A stretch of 64,000 nucleotides of DNA from Bog-950 sp046329495. Lineage in GTDB: Bacteria > Bacteroidota > Bacteroidia > Chitinophagales > LD1. Location: assembly GCA_046329495.1 (NCBI GenBank), contig JAXLUO010000009.1, positions 62,001 to 126,000 of the forward strand, written 5' to 3'. Position numbers and translations under genes: made by a program. Under the pieces are notes generated by a model that did no database searches, was not told the origin of the DNA, and saw only the letters and a program-made list of their open reading frames with translations. Position 1 is the first letter of the stretch; the number at the start of each line of letters is the position of its first letter. Positions 35,130 through 44,298 of the stretch are shown here, in pieces.

Positions 35130-35198
35130 GCCCGAGATGGATTCGAACCACCACAAACTGAACCAAAATCAGTTGTCCTGCCATTAGACGATCGGGCA
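35128..35198 (-). tRNA. tRNA-Gln (anticodon TTG)
   Basis: Full cloverleaf on the minus strand: acceptor TGCCCGA/TCGGGCA, D-arm GTCT...GGAC, anticodon stem ACTGA/TCAGT with loop TTTTGGT (anticodon TTG), T-arm GGTGG-TTCGAAT-CCATC, discriminator A. CCA is not encoded. 71 bases. Confidence 0.95.
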
Positions 35199-35321
35199 AA
35201 CTCAGTCCGGCTTTCGCCAAACGGGACGGCAAAAATAATTATCTCCCAAACTTTTACAAACGCGGAGGTAAAAAAAGCAGCACAAAACCTCAAAAAGTGC
35301 TGAAAAGGAGATGGTTAAGCG

Positions 35322-36656
35322 CTAACGTATCACAAAGCGGGAGGGAACTCCCTTGCGCATGGGGAAGCCATCTGTAAACAGAACGGGCTCTACCTGCACT
35401 TCAAACGCTACCGATTGGTCGGGTTTGAAGGGGAGGTCAAGCGCAGAGCGGGGAATGCTGATACTGAACTGCCTGGGCGGTAAACTGCCGGGATTTAGAT
35501 AGATCGTTCCGGAGGAGGCAGCTGCCTGGCCGTTAGCTAATTGATAATCATCGTTGCGGCTGAAAATAGCACTGCCTTTTTCGCCGTTTTCTACTTTAAA
35601 ATACTGCAGTACGATCTCGATGCTTTTGGCAGGTAACGATGGCAGGAGGAAGCGAACCGTGGTAGTAATGAGGGTGTCACCCTCGTTGGTGTATCCGGTG
35701 CCGTGCGATCTTTCAAGGGCTACTTCGTTTGCACTAAAAGCGGCTCCGCCGTCTTTCACTCCTCCGGGCCCGTGGGGTTCATCTTTAGTTTGGGTTTGAT
35801 TAGGGGTTGGCATTTGCTGAGGCAGTTCAACACGTGCCGGTTTAATGATGTAAGCCTCGCGCAAGGCGCGGCTAATATTGTTGTAGCTGATCCAGCCATA
35901 GCCCTTGTTGCCCCAATCGGTGCCAAAGCTGTTCATGAATTTAAAGGCCATCAACGAATCATCGTAGCCTACAATGGTAATGGCATGGCCCATGCGTTTA
36001 TCGATGGTGCTGATGGTATCCCACACATAAAATTTGGCTTTGGTATTATAGCCATAGTTGTAATACTTGATATCGAAATAGGAAGCGGCAAGTATAGGAT
36101 TGCCGGCAATCAGTTCCCCTTTAATAGTCAGCAGGGCATATTTAAGATCAAGTTTGCGGAAGGTTTCGATACGGTAATCGTGGGCTTCCTCTACCTGCTT
36201 TGGCGCGGGTTGTTTGGTCCAGTTGTATTTGGAGTAGGGCATGCTTTTATACGAGCAGGAGCCGGTATCGGTAAGCAGGCGGAAGGCATTTTGAATATTG
36301 ATGCCGTTGTTTTTACCACCGTTCAACAGGTTGTAGATAAAGGCGGGTGAAACCACCATGCGGTAATCAACGGCTTTGGTGGGCACTGATGGCTTGTCAG
36401 TATTGTAATAACTGCGGCAGGAATAGCCCAGGGCCCAGGCAACGCAGGAGTTTTGAGGTAGCTGATTACCCACCGGAGGCAGTTTGTAAGAGAGGTCTAC
36501 TTTTTCAGGGGCACAACCTTTTACAAAAGGCAGGATAGCTTCTTCTGTTTTGTGATAGATGCTATCGGCTGTAAACAGTAGGCCTGCTTTGGCTTTTTGA
36601 GCATTAGCAGCAAAAACAAACAGGGTAAAGAACAACAGGCTGATTAGCTTTCTCAT
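35322..36656 (-). CDS. Secreted papain-like (C1) cysteine protease
   Basis: 444 residues with a signal peptide (MRKLISLLFFTLFVFAANAQ). Catalytic motifs are complete: oxyanion Gln and Cys in VGNQLPQNSCVAWALGY, His in MGHAITIVGYDD, Asn in FMNSFGTDWGNKGYGWI. A linker rich in Pro/Gln/Thr (about 295-315) leads to a C-terminal beta domain (about 320-444). The start overlaps the end of the upstream cyclase gene by 4 bases (ATGA type), so translation is coupled. Confidence 0.92.
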   Translation of the reverse strand: MRKLISLLFFTLFVFAANAQKAKAGLLFTADSIYHKTEEAILPFVKGCAPEKVDLSYKLPPVGNQLPQNSCVAWALGYSCRSYYNTDKPSVPTKAVDYRMVVSPAFIYNLLNGGKNNGINIQNAFRLLTDTGSCSYKSMPYSKYNWTKQPAPKQVEEAHDYRIETFRKLDLKYALLTIKGELIAGNPILAASYFDIKYYNYGYNTKAKFYVWDTISTIDKRMGHAITIVGYDDSLMAFKFMNSFGTDWGNKGYGWISYNNISRALREAYIIKPARVELPQQMPTPNQTQTKDEPHGPGGVKDGGAAFSANEVALERSHGTGYTNEGDTLITTTVRFLLPSLPAKSIEIVLQYFKVENGEKGSAIFSRNDDYQLANGQAAASSGTIYLNPGSLPPRQFSISIPRSALDLPFKPDQSVAFEVQVEPVLFTDGFPMRKGVPSRFVIR

Positions 36657-38389
36657 GGCTTATTGTTTTCGAGGAAATACATGTCGATCTCACCTTTATT
36701 CTTTGCATGAATTTTGCCGCGGTGCAGGCAATCGAACTGCTTGCTGATAAGGCGGTAAGTATCGCCCGATAGGTTGATGCGGCCCACTTCGCCGCTCGAT
36801 TCCATGCGCGAGGCGGTGTTTACGGTATCGCCCCAGATGTCGTAAGCGAATTTAGAGGAGCCTACAATACCTGCTACAACCGGACCTGAATGAACACCTA
36901 TCCTCACTTCGCAATAATGTTTGCCCTGTTGATGGCGTTCGTGCTTCAATTCCTCCATAAAGGTAACTATGTCGATTGCAGCATTCAGGATATTGGCGGC
37001 GTGGTTTTCATCGGGAACGGGCAAGCCTGCGGCGCACATATAAGCATCCCCTATTGTCTTTATCTTCTCAATACCATAGCGCTCAATAATTTCATCGAAC
37101 GTGCGGAACAGCAAGTCAATTTCGCTTACCAGTTCCTCCGGCGAAAGTTGCTGACTGATGATGGTAAAGTTCTTAATATCGATAAACATTACTGTTACCT
37201 GCTCAAAGTATTTGGCTTTAGCTGTGCCCGTTTCTTTTAGTTCCTCGGCCACTTCTTCGGGCAGGATGTTTAACAGCAACTTATCGGAGCGCATCTTTTC
37301 TTCCTTCAACTTCTCCAATGCATCCTTCAATTCTACATTCTTCAACTGGTGTATCTGTGCTTCGCGTTCCTTCCGCTCCAGGTCGTATTGCAAATGCAGT
37401 TCACCCAGTTGTTTCAGGTTTTGAATGTTGAGTAGCTCGTCCTTTAATTTTACCTGGGTTTCGTATTGTTCCAGTGCGGTACGGTAGTCGCCTTTCAACT
37501 TATAATACTCGGTTAGGCTGTGGTGTGCATCCTTTATGTATTCCTTCAAACCCTGCTTAGTAGCCAGTTCCAGACCCTGTTGCAAGTAAGGCAATGCTTC
37601 ATCCGGACGGTTCATTTTTATAAGCACCTCGCCGGTGTTGTTTAACGAGGCAGCCATGCCTGCAGGGTTACCTGCCTCAGTGGCCAGTTGGTGGCAGCGT
37701 TGGTACCGCTCCAATGCTCTGGGGTAGTTAAGCATGCGCAGGAACAGCATGCCCTGGTTGTTCAGCGCCTTTATTGCATTTGGTTTATCGCCTAAGCTTA
37801 ACAGGGTATCTTCTATGCCTTCCAGATACTGAAGCGCTAACTTATCCTGCCCCGTATTGGTATACAGCAAACCAAGGTTAAGGCGGTTATTGGCTACCAG
37901 GCGGGCATCGCCTATTTCATTGGCAATATTCAACGAGCGCTCATACATTTTGAGTTCCTCGCGCGGGTTGTTCAGCCGCTGGTAAATGCTGCCTATATTG
38001 ATAAGCGTAGTGGCAATGCCGCGTTTGTCGTTTAGCTCCTCTTTAATACGCAGCGATTGAAAGCAACAATCCAGCGCTTCGGCGTAGTTACCGATGTCGG
38101 ACAAGAATATGCCCAGGCTGTTGAGCGATGCCGATACCTTCAAGCGATCACCTGCTTCGCGGCGCAGGCGAATGGCTTCCTTAATCTCCTCTATTGCTTT
38201 TAAACTATCCCCAAGCGTAAACTGCAACTGTGCCTGCAGGTGCCGTGCTTCGCCTTCCAAACCTGCATGCTTACCCTGTACAGATAAGGCAATGGCTTCG
38301 CTGCATAACGCATGCGCCTTTTGCAGGTCGATGGTCAGGTTGCTGCGGGTTTCGCTAAGCAGGTTACTTATTCGTTCGGCACTTTCCAT
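36653..38389 (-). CDS. TPR-repeat class III adenylate/guanylate cyclase
   Basis: 578 residues from ATG 38389 (MESAERISNLL); ATG 38410 adds seven residues. About eight tetratricopeptide repeats (20-330; e.g. ASLNSLGIFLSDIGNYAEALDCCFQSL), a coiled-coil linker (330-390) with LLLNILPEEVAEELKETG, then a class III cyclase domain. Metal Asps are in VMFIDIKNFT and KTIGDAYM; base/transition-state residues lie in KFAYDIWGDTVNTASRME. Lys in KTIGDAYM and Asp in FAYDIWGDTVN favour ATP, so cAMP is the likely product. Cytoplasmic, no membrane segment. First gene of a coupled pair with the C1 protease; divergent from the 143-residue lipoprotein gene. Confidence 0.92.
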   Translation of the reverse strand: MESAERISNLLSETRSNLTIDLQKAHALCSEAIALSVQGKHAGLEGEARHLQAQLQFTLGDSLKAIEEIKEAIRLRREAGDRLKVSASLNSLGIFLSDIGNYAEALDCCFQSLRIKEELNDKRGIATTLINIGSIYQRLNNPREELKMYERSLNIANEIGDARLVANNRLNLGLLYTNTGQDKLALQYLEGIEDTLLSLGDKPNAIKALNNQGMLFLRMLNYPRALERYQRCHQLATEAGNPAGMAASLNNTGEVLIKMNRPDEALPYLQQGLELATKQGLKEYIKDAHHSLTEYYKLKGDYRTALEQYETQVKLKDELLNIQNLKQLGELHLQYDLERKEREAQIHQLKNVELKDALEKLKEEKMRSDKLLLNILPEEVAEELKETGTAKAKYFEQVTVMFIDIKNFTIISQQLSPEELVSEIDLLFRTFDEIIERYGIEKIKTIGDAYMCAAGLPVPDENHAANILNAAIDIVTFMEELKHERHQQGKHYCEVRIGVHSGPVVAGIVGSSKFAYDIWGDTVNTASRMESSGEVGRINLSGDTYRLISKQFDCLHRGKIHAKNKGEIDMYFLENNKP

Positions 38390-38470
38390 TGGGGTAGATG
38401 GGTGGAACAAAAAAAATCTTTTGAAATATGAAGCAATATATATCTTTAGATTACATAAACCCCTTATTCT

Positions 38471-38902
38471 ATGAGAAAATCTTACCTCCTAATCCTACCC
38501 CTATTTGCATTGATGATGGCCTGCAATAACAGCAGTTCCACCACCGAAACATCGGCTACACCTGCCGATAGCACGGCTGCCACAACCAGCGCTGCACCTG
38601 CTCCTGAAACCGCTGCACCGGATTCTACTTTAAAAGATGACGGCACTTCGGCTATGCCTGCCCAGGTGTTTGATGAGTTAACCGCTAAGCCGGTTTCAGG
38701 AGCAACCGTTGTTGCTGCTGATAATGGCAAATCGGTTGAAACTGCTACCACTACCGATAAAGGCGCTTACTCATATACCAAACTTACTGCAGGCAAAACC
38801 TATAGCTATACAGTTACCAAAACAGGTTATGCCAGCCAAACCGCTACTGCTGTATACGACGGCACAAACTCCTTACCCGGCTTTGCGCTGAAAACCAAAT
38901 AG
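38471..38902 (+). CDS. Lipoprotein with CarboxypepD_reg-like domain
   Basis: 143 residues; lipobox ALMMAC with Cys18. A Ser/Thr/Ala-rich spacer (about 20-60) links to one beta-sandwich domain: VFDELTAKPVSGATVVAADNGKSVETATTTDKGAYSYTKLTAGKTYSYTVTKTGYAS. Probably surface or periplasm-anchored; function unknown. TATCTTTA, about 20 bases upstream, may be the -7 element. Confidence 0.8.
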   Translation: MRKSYLLILPLFALMMACNNSSSTTETSATPADSTAATTSAAPAPETAAPDSTLKDDGTSAMPAQVFDELTAKPVSGATVVAADNGKSVETATTTDKGAYSYTKLTAGKTYSYTVTKTGYASQTATAVYDGTNSLPGFALKTK

Positions 38903-38926
38903 CACTAACCAACCACTTTATAAAGG

Positions 38927-38955
38927 GCCGTTCTTTAGTAAAAGGGCGGCTTTTT
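38927..38955 (+). terminator. Rho-independent terminator
   Basis: A 10-bp stem (GCCGTTCTTT with AAAGGGCGGC, two G-T pairs), loop AGTA and five T, 24 bases after the lipoprotein stop. Confidence 0.75.
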
Positions 38956-39082
38956 CATTTGCCTGGGGTAATAAGTGCCTCGGTAACAGTCCTTAACAAA
39001 TGTAAATGCGGGGTTAATACCGCAGGCCGTAGCCCCTACTTTCGGCTATTTTGATATTTTTACCCGCTTCAAACTTTCTTTA

Positions 39083-42000
39083 ATGCAAAAGTTCAAACTT
39101 TTCAACAACATCTTCGGGTGGTTTTCATTCCTGTTTGCCGCCGTGGTATACAGTATGACCATGGAGAGCAGCGGCAGTTTTTGGGACTGCGGCGAGTTTA
39201 TTTCAGGTTGCTTTAAGCTGCAGGTAGTGCACCCGCCGGGCGCCCCCTTCTTCTTAATGCTGGGCCGCATATTTACCCTGTTTAGCGGGGTAGATGTTAT
39301 GGACCCTGCCGCCAGCGGCCATGCCAGCAGCGTGGCTGTAATGGTAAACCTGATGAGCGCCTTAGCAACGGCCGGCGCCGTAATGTTTACCTTTTGGACT
39401 ACCACAGCCCTTGCCCGCAAAGTGGTACTGAAGGCCGGTGAAGAAATAACCAACGGACAGATATTTACCATCATAGGTGCCGGTTTAATTGCTGCTACCT
39501 GTGCCACCTTTGTTGACTCGCTTTGGTTTAGCGCGGTAGAAGGTGAGGTATATGCGTTGTCGCAGTTTTTCATGAGCTTGATTATTTGGGCGATGATGAA
39601 GTGGGATGCCGACGATAGCCCTTATGCCGACCACTGGTTGGTAATGATTGCCTACATGACCGGCCTCTCGATCGGTGTACACTTATTGAGCTTGCTGGCC
39701 CTGCCTGCCATTGCCCTTATCTACTACTACAAGCGATTTAAAACTACGCTTGTGGGCTGGTTAATAGCCGGTGCCACCGGTATGTTTATCCTGGGCTTCT
39801 ACATGAAGTTCATTATCTCGTTTACCCAGAGTTACCTGGCCGGAATGGACCTCTTCTTTGTGAACAGCGTTGGCCTTGGCTTTAACTCAGGAATTATTGT
39901 TGGTGCCTTGCTGGTTATTGCATTACTGGTAAGCATTATCCGCTTTAGCCATAGCGGCAGTAAGCGCGACTACCAGATTGCCTTAGGCGTTTCAGCTTTT
40001 TATGTGCTGATTGGCCTAATTATAGAAGACAGCGTTACCGCCAAGCTTATCCGTTTGGTGTTCCCGTTAGGCATTTGGATAGCTAACAAGTATGGCTACG
40101 AAGCCCGCCGCTTAGCTAACATCGCTGTGCTTTCCATCGCCTTCTCTTACATCGGCTATCTGTCGTATATCATGGTGCCTATCCGTGCTATCGCCAACCC
40201 GCCGATTAACATGAACCGCCCTACCGATCCGTTCACAATTAAGAGCTATGTGGATCGCGAGCAGTACGGTGACCGTCCGCTGGTAATGGGACCGGATTAT
40301 ACCGCTGACCCTTACGATGATGCTACCGGCTATATTTATGGCGGCGACCGTTGGGAAAAGAACGTTGCTACCAAGCAATACGATAACAAAGGCCCTAAGC
40401 AAACCGACTACCAGTTCCGCCCCGAGGTGAATATGTTCTTCCCCCGCATGGGCTTTTGGCAGGATGAAAGCAAAACACCGGGTTACCGCGCCTGGTTAAA
40501 TCCGGAGTATAACATCATTGACCGCGAAACCCGCGAGATAGTGAAAACCTATCCGCCTTCGGGTTTGGAGAATGCCAATGCTGCTGTTGCTGAAATGAAC
40601 AAGAAAGAGCCGGGTCAGGATGGCCGTGGCCGCTATAAAGTGAAAGATGCTATCAGCAGTTCCGACAACTGGCGTTTCTTCTTCAAATATCAGTTAGGCT
40701 TTATGTATTTCCGTTACCTGATGTGGAACTTTACAGGCCGCCAGGACGATATACAAGGCGCTTACTACAACGATAACGGCCGCTGGATATCCGGTATTCC
40801 GTTTATTGATAACTCACATTCTATTATCGGTTTGCCCGATTGGCCGCAGGAGGGCTTATCGAAAGCCATGCTGGAGAACAAGGGGCGAAACCTGTTCTTT
40901 ATGATACCATTCCTGATAGGTTTGGTGGGCTTCTTCTATACCTTGTTTAAGCACGACAAGGTGTTCTGGATTGTGGCCGTGTTGTTTGTTACCACCGGTA
41001 TACTGCAGATTGTTTACCAAAACGAACCGCCTATTGAACCGCGCGAGCGCGACTATGCGGTTGCAGGTTCCTTCCTTACTTATTGCATCTGGATTGGCTT
41101 TGGCTTAATTGCCATTGTGGAGTTCCTGAAGAAGTATATCGGACAACTGCCGAGTGCAGGTGTAGTCTTTGCACTTTGTGCTGTGGCTCCGTTCCTGATG
41201 GGCTCGCAAGGTTGGGACGACCACAACCGCCACGGCCGCAACACGGCTCGTGACTTTGCGCGTTGTTACTTAGAGAGCTGTCAACCGAATGCTGTGTTGT
41301 TTACCATGGGCGATAATGATACGTATCCGCTATGGTATGCACAGGAGGTAGAAGGCATACGAACGGATGTGCGCGTGATCAACCTTTCGTTGCTTGGCGT
41401 GGATTGGTATATAGACCAATTGAACTACAAGATTAACGATGCAGCACCGTTGAAGATGAGCTGCAAACCTGAACAGTATCATGGTAGTGAGCGCGACATT
41501 GTGCGCTACCAGTACAAAGAAGGTTTGAGCGGTACATCGCGGCCTTTAAGCGAAGTGATGAGCATTATTGCCAGCGATAAGCCGGGTGACCGCATGATGG
41601 AACAAGGCGGCGGTGCCCGTTATTCTATCTTCTTTACACGTAATATGTATATGGACATCGACTCGGCGAAAGCTGCAGAGAGCAACTTTGTAGCACCTGA
41701 CGAGCGTAACCAGATTGTAAGCCGTATGGATTGGACGGTGAACAAGAACATGCTTACCAAAGGTGATTGGATGACGCTTGACATCATCAACAAGAATTTT
41801 ATGGAGCGCCCTATTTACTTTGCCGTATCGGTAGGTTCAGAGGCTTATTTAGGTTTGGATAAATACTTCCAACTGGAAGGTTTAACCTACCGCATAGTGC
41901 CTAAGCTGAACACCAGCGGCTCGCCGTTTACTTCGCCGGTGCGTTGGGATGCCTGCTACCAGAATATGATGACCAAGTTTAAGTTCGGTGGTATTGCCGA

Positions 42001-42628
42001 GAACAAGGACATTTACCTGGACGAGAACAACCTGCGTATGGTGGTAAACCTGAAGTCGAACTTTGGCCGTTTAGCACAAACCATGTTAGATAAAGGTCAG
42101 CCTGAAAAGGCTGCTGCTGCTATCGACTACTCCTTGAAGGAAATGCCTGCCGATAAGGTGCCGCATTCGTACTTTGATGTAGAGTATCCGGAAGTATACT
42201 ACCGTGCCGGCCAGAAGGAGAAAGCACACAAGCTGTTAGAAGAAATGTGGGCTGCTGCCAAGGACGACCTGAACTACTACCGCAAGGTGTACGAGTACAC
42301 GCTGAACGAGGCTACCAAAGCCGGTGATGCTGCCTATACCAAGAGCCTGCGCGAAGGTTCGTTTGGCGAACGCCGCGAAGTGCGCGAGAATACTACTGTG
42401 ATGATACAGTTGGTATTGGCGGCTGCTAAATACGAGAACCCTGATTATTACCAGACTAACGTAGCCCCTAACCAAAACCGCTGGTTAAAACTGGTGGTTA
42501 GCAGCAAGGAGGAGATGGATGAACTGGACCAGATCATAAAAGGTACCACCGATCCGAATGCGCCTTACTGCGTGAAGTTACGCGATGAAATGGTGCGTTA
42601 CCGTTTTGCGTTCTACCGTTTTAATTAA
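39083..42628 (+). CDS. DUF2723 (GT-C-like) large membrane protein
   Basis: 1181 residues. The N-terminal DUF2723 domain has the family block SGSFWDCGEFISGCFKLQVVHPPGAPFFLMLGRIF (about 30-65) with the D/E-containing loop typical of GT-C membrane transferases, followed by about twelve membrane helices up to ~715. A large soluble C-terminal part (720-1181) contains FTMGDNDTYPLWYAQEVEGIRTDVRVINLSLL and helical repeats near the end. The family is near-universal in Bacteroidota and has been placed among GT117-type glycosyltransferases; acceptor unknown. Monocistronic: own promoter region and strong terminator. Confidence 0.9.
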   Translation: MQKFKLFNNIFGWFSFLFAAVVYSMTMESSGSFWDCGEFISGCFKLQVVHPPGAPFFLMLGRIFTLFSGVDVMDPAASGHASSVAVMVNLMSALATAGAVMFTFWTTTALARKVVLKAGEEITNGQIFTIIGAGLIAATCATFVDSLWFSAVEGEVYALSQFFMSLIIWAMMKWDADDSPYADHWLVMIAYMTGLSIGVHLLSLLALPAIALIYYYKRFKTTLVGWLIAGATGMFILGFYMKFIISFTQSYLAGMDLFFVNSVGLGFNSGIIVGALLVIALLVSIIRFSHSGSKRDYQIALGVSAFYVLIGLIIEDSVTAKLIRLVFPLGIWIANKYGYEARRLANIAVLSIAFSYIGYLSYIMVPIRAIANPPINMNRPTDPFTIKSYVDREQYGDRPLVMGPDYTADPYDDATGYIYGGDRWEKNVATKQYDNKGPKQTDYQFRPEVNMFFPRMGFWQDESKTPGYRAWLNPEYNIIDRETREIVKTYPPSGLENANAAVAEMNKKEPGQDGRGRYKVKDAISSSDNWRFFFKYQLGFMYFRYLMWNFTGRQDDIQGAYYNDNGRWISGIPFIDNSHSIIGLPDWPQEGLSKAMLENKGRNLFFMIPFLIGLVGFFYTLFKHDKVFWIVAVLFVTTGILQIVYQNEPPIEPRERDYAVAGSFLTYCIWIGFGLIAIVEFLKKYIGQLPSAGVVFALCAVAPFLMGSQGWDDHNRHGRNTARDFARCYLESCQPNAVLFTMGDNDTYPLWYAQEVEGIRTDVRVINLSLLGVDWYIDQLNYKINDAAPLKMSCKPEQYHGSERDIVRYQYKEGLSGTSRPLSEVMSIIASDKPGDRMMEQGGGARYSIFFTRNMYMDIDSAKAAESNFVAPDERNQIVSRMDWTVNKNMLTKGDWMTLDIINKNFMERPIYFAVSVGSEAYLGLDKYFQLEGLTYRIVPKLNTSGSPFTSPVRWDACYQNMMTKFKFGGIAENKDIYLDENNLRMVVNLKSNFGRLAQTMLDKGQPEKAAAAIDYSLKEMPADKVPHSYFDVEYPEVYYRAGQKEKAHKLLEEMWAAAKDDLNYYRKVYEYTLNEATKAGDAAYTKSLREGSFGERREVRENTTVMIQLVLAAAKYENPDYYQTNVAPNQNRWLKLVVSSKEEMDELDQIIKGTTDPNAPYCVKLRDEMVRYRFAFYRFN

Positions 42629-42651
42629 TAAGCGTTCCGCTTTAGTTTATA

Positions 42652-42685
42652 GAGCCGCCTCCTTTTCGGGGCGGCTCTTTTTTTT
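42652..42685 (+). terminator. Rho-independent terminator of the DUF2723 gene
   Basis: A perfect 8-bp stem GAGCCGCC/GGCGGCTC with a 10-base loop and eight T, 23 bases after the stop codon. Confidence 0.9.
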
Positions 42686-43400
42686 GGGTGATTACACAGA
42701 TAATACAAAATTTATTGCCACACAAAGGCGCGAAGAAAGGTTTTCGGTTTTCAGTCTGCTGTTTACAGTTGGGTTTCGGGTTTAAAATTTCAGGTTTAAA
42801 GTTGGAACTGAATGGCGTTGCAAATGCGAGGATGAAGGGTTGTTTTCTCCATCAGTTTCCATTTGCATTTTGGATGGGTTACAGGGCCATGGGTTACACG
42901 TTTTTGGTGACACCCATTTAACTGTTTGATTTTGAATGGCAACTTTTGGGCGGTTTTTGACAATGGGTTACATAGGGTACGCTTTTTAATATGTTGCAGT
43001 TTAATGTGTGGTTTGATTTTGTCCGGGGCGTTTCCGTTTAGCCATTCAATAATAGAACGCTGATGAACACTGATTTTTAAGATTTACAGGGTTTATTGGG
43101 TTTAGACAATTCCTAATCTGAAAAAGGTTACAAAAGGTTACATTGAATTTGGGGTAACACTTTATTAGTTTTGAGTTAGGAGTGGTGAGTTATGAGTTCA
43201 CTGTTCCTTAGGTACCCGGGACCGTCTGTGGGAACACAGACGGGGGGGCTTTGTTTTAAAGATCGGAGAGCAAGGGTTATCAACACTGCTTGTGCATGCT
43301 TGTGCAGGTTTTTGCTTGTGCACAGATTACAGAAATTTTCATGTGATGAATTTTTGTGTTAAAACAGGCAAAAATGAATAGTTCAAACAAAGCGGCGCTT

Positions 43401-43480
43401 AGTCATCGGATGACTTCTTCCTCAAATTAGTGTACTGATGGCACGGATGACCCCTGTCCTCCAAAAGTCATCCGATGACT
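43401..43480. repeat. Pair of 15-bp palindromes (copy B)
   Basis: AGTCATCGGATGACT (43401-43415) and AGTCATCCGATGACT (43466-43480), again 65 bases apart. The sequence between them is conserved with copy A in reverse complement (CAGTACACTAATTT/GGAGGACA), although overall identity has drifted. Confidence 0.7.
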
Positions 43481-44158
43481 GTGCAAGCAGTATTTCGCAT
43501 GCCAACTTTACACTCCTTTACACTTTTTGAAATAAGAGAGCAGAAAACAGAGATCAGAAATCAGACAAGGCAGTGATCATGTGCTTTAACTTTACACTTT
43601 TATTGAAAGGATAGCAGAACGCAGAGATCAGAAAACAGACCGTTGGAAACGGAACATGTTAGCCGAGTATTCATTTGTGCACATTTGTGCAGTTGATTTT
43701 GCGTGCACAAATTGCCGAAAATTTAAAGTGTTTGCGATGGGGCATGGTGGTTGCGTGTCCGCGTTTTTAAAAAACCGGGGCGAGCAGCCGTTTTCGTGTT
43801 TCACGGGTATGTCAAGGAACGTGGTTCAGATGTAAAGATACAATAAAAGACGATTAGTTTCAAATAATATTGCTTTTATGAAAAATATTTTTGGGGTGAA
43901 AAGAAGCCGAAGGAAATAGCTGATTACAGAATCACAAAGCGGCCCCGAGTGCTCGGGGGCTTCTGAACGATTTCTCTGTTTGATTTGAATGGAATGTTCA
44001 TCGCAATGACAGTCTGTTTAATTTAAATGCAGGGTTGCCTTTGTATGCGCCTTTTGGGCTGGAGATTTTTCGCTGCTGTTTATTTAGCGAATGGCTCAAA
44101 TTGACAGGTTGAGGTACGTTTAGGTTTACAGTTGGGTTACTGAGTAGTGCAATGACAA

Positions 44159-44202
44159 CGCTACGTGAGGTGGGGATTCCGGCCTGCGCCGGAATGACGA
44201 TG
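44159..44202 (-). repeat. Single partial unit of the 109-bp repeat, reversed
   Basis: TAGCGC-side sequence and the perfect hairpin ATTCCGGC-CTGC-GCCGGAAT (44176-44195) match the heads of the arrays at 1976 and 5101, in opposite orientation. It lies about 100 bases past the end of the kdp operon and could contribute to its 3' end. Confidence 0.8.
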
Positions 44203-44298
44203 TGTTTACTGCGTTGCGAAGATTAAGCCTCGCGCGTAAAAAGTGCAACAGGACTAATCGCGTAGGATTTAGTGGTAATATATTGCAAGACCGGTAGT

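Larger units (their letters stand above)
43105..44202. repeat. Dispersed intergenic element, copy B (inverted relative to copy A)
   Basis: The reverse complement of this stretch follows 5101-6545 block by block: AAAAAGGTTACAAAAGGTTAC (43122), GAGTTAGGAGTGGTGAGTTATGAGTT (43175), CTTGTGCAGG/CTTGTGCACA (43298), the palindrome pair (43401-43480), CTTTACACTCCTTTACAC (43504), the GTGCACAAAT-rich stretch (43670-43715), GGTATGTCAAGGAAC and GATACAATAAAAGACG (43807-43852), CGCTGCTGTTTATTTAGCGAAT (44071), and one 109-bp-type unit at 44159. It is shorter than copy A because the duplicated TGTAAAG module and most tandem units are missing. No gene is supported anywhere in 42686-44298. Confidence 0.8.

Noticed and set aside
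35703..36350. 215-codon plus-strand frame opposite the C1 protease
   Set aside because: Antisense shadow of an intact protease with all catalytic motifs.
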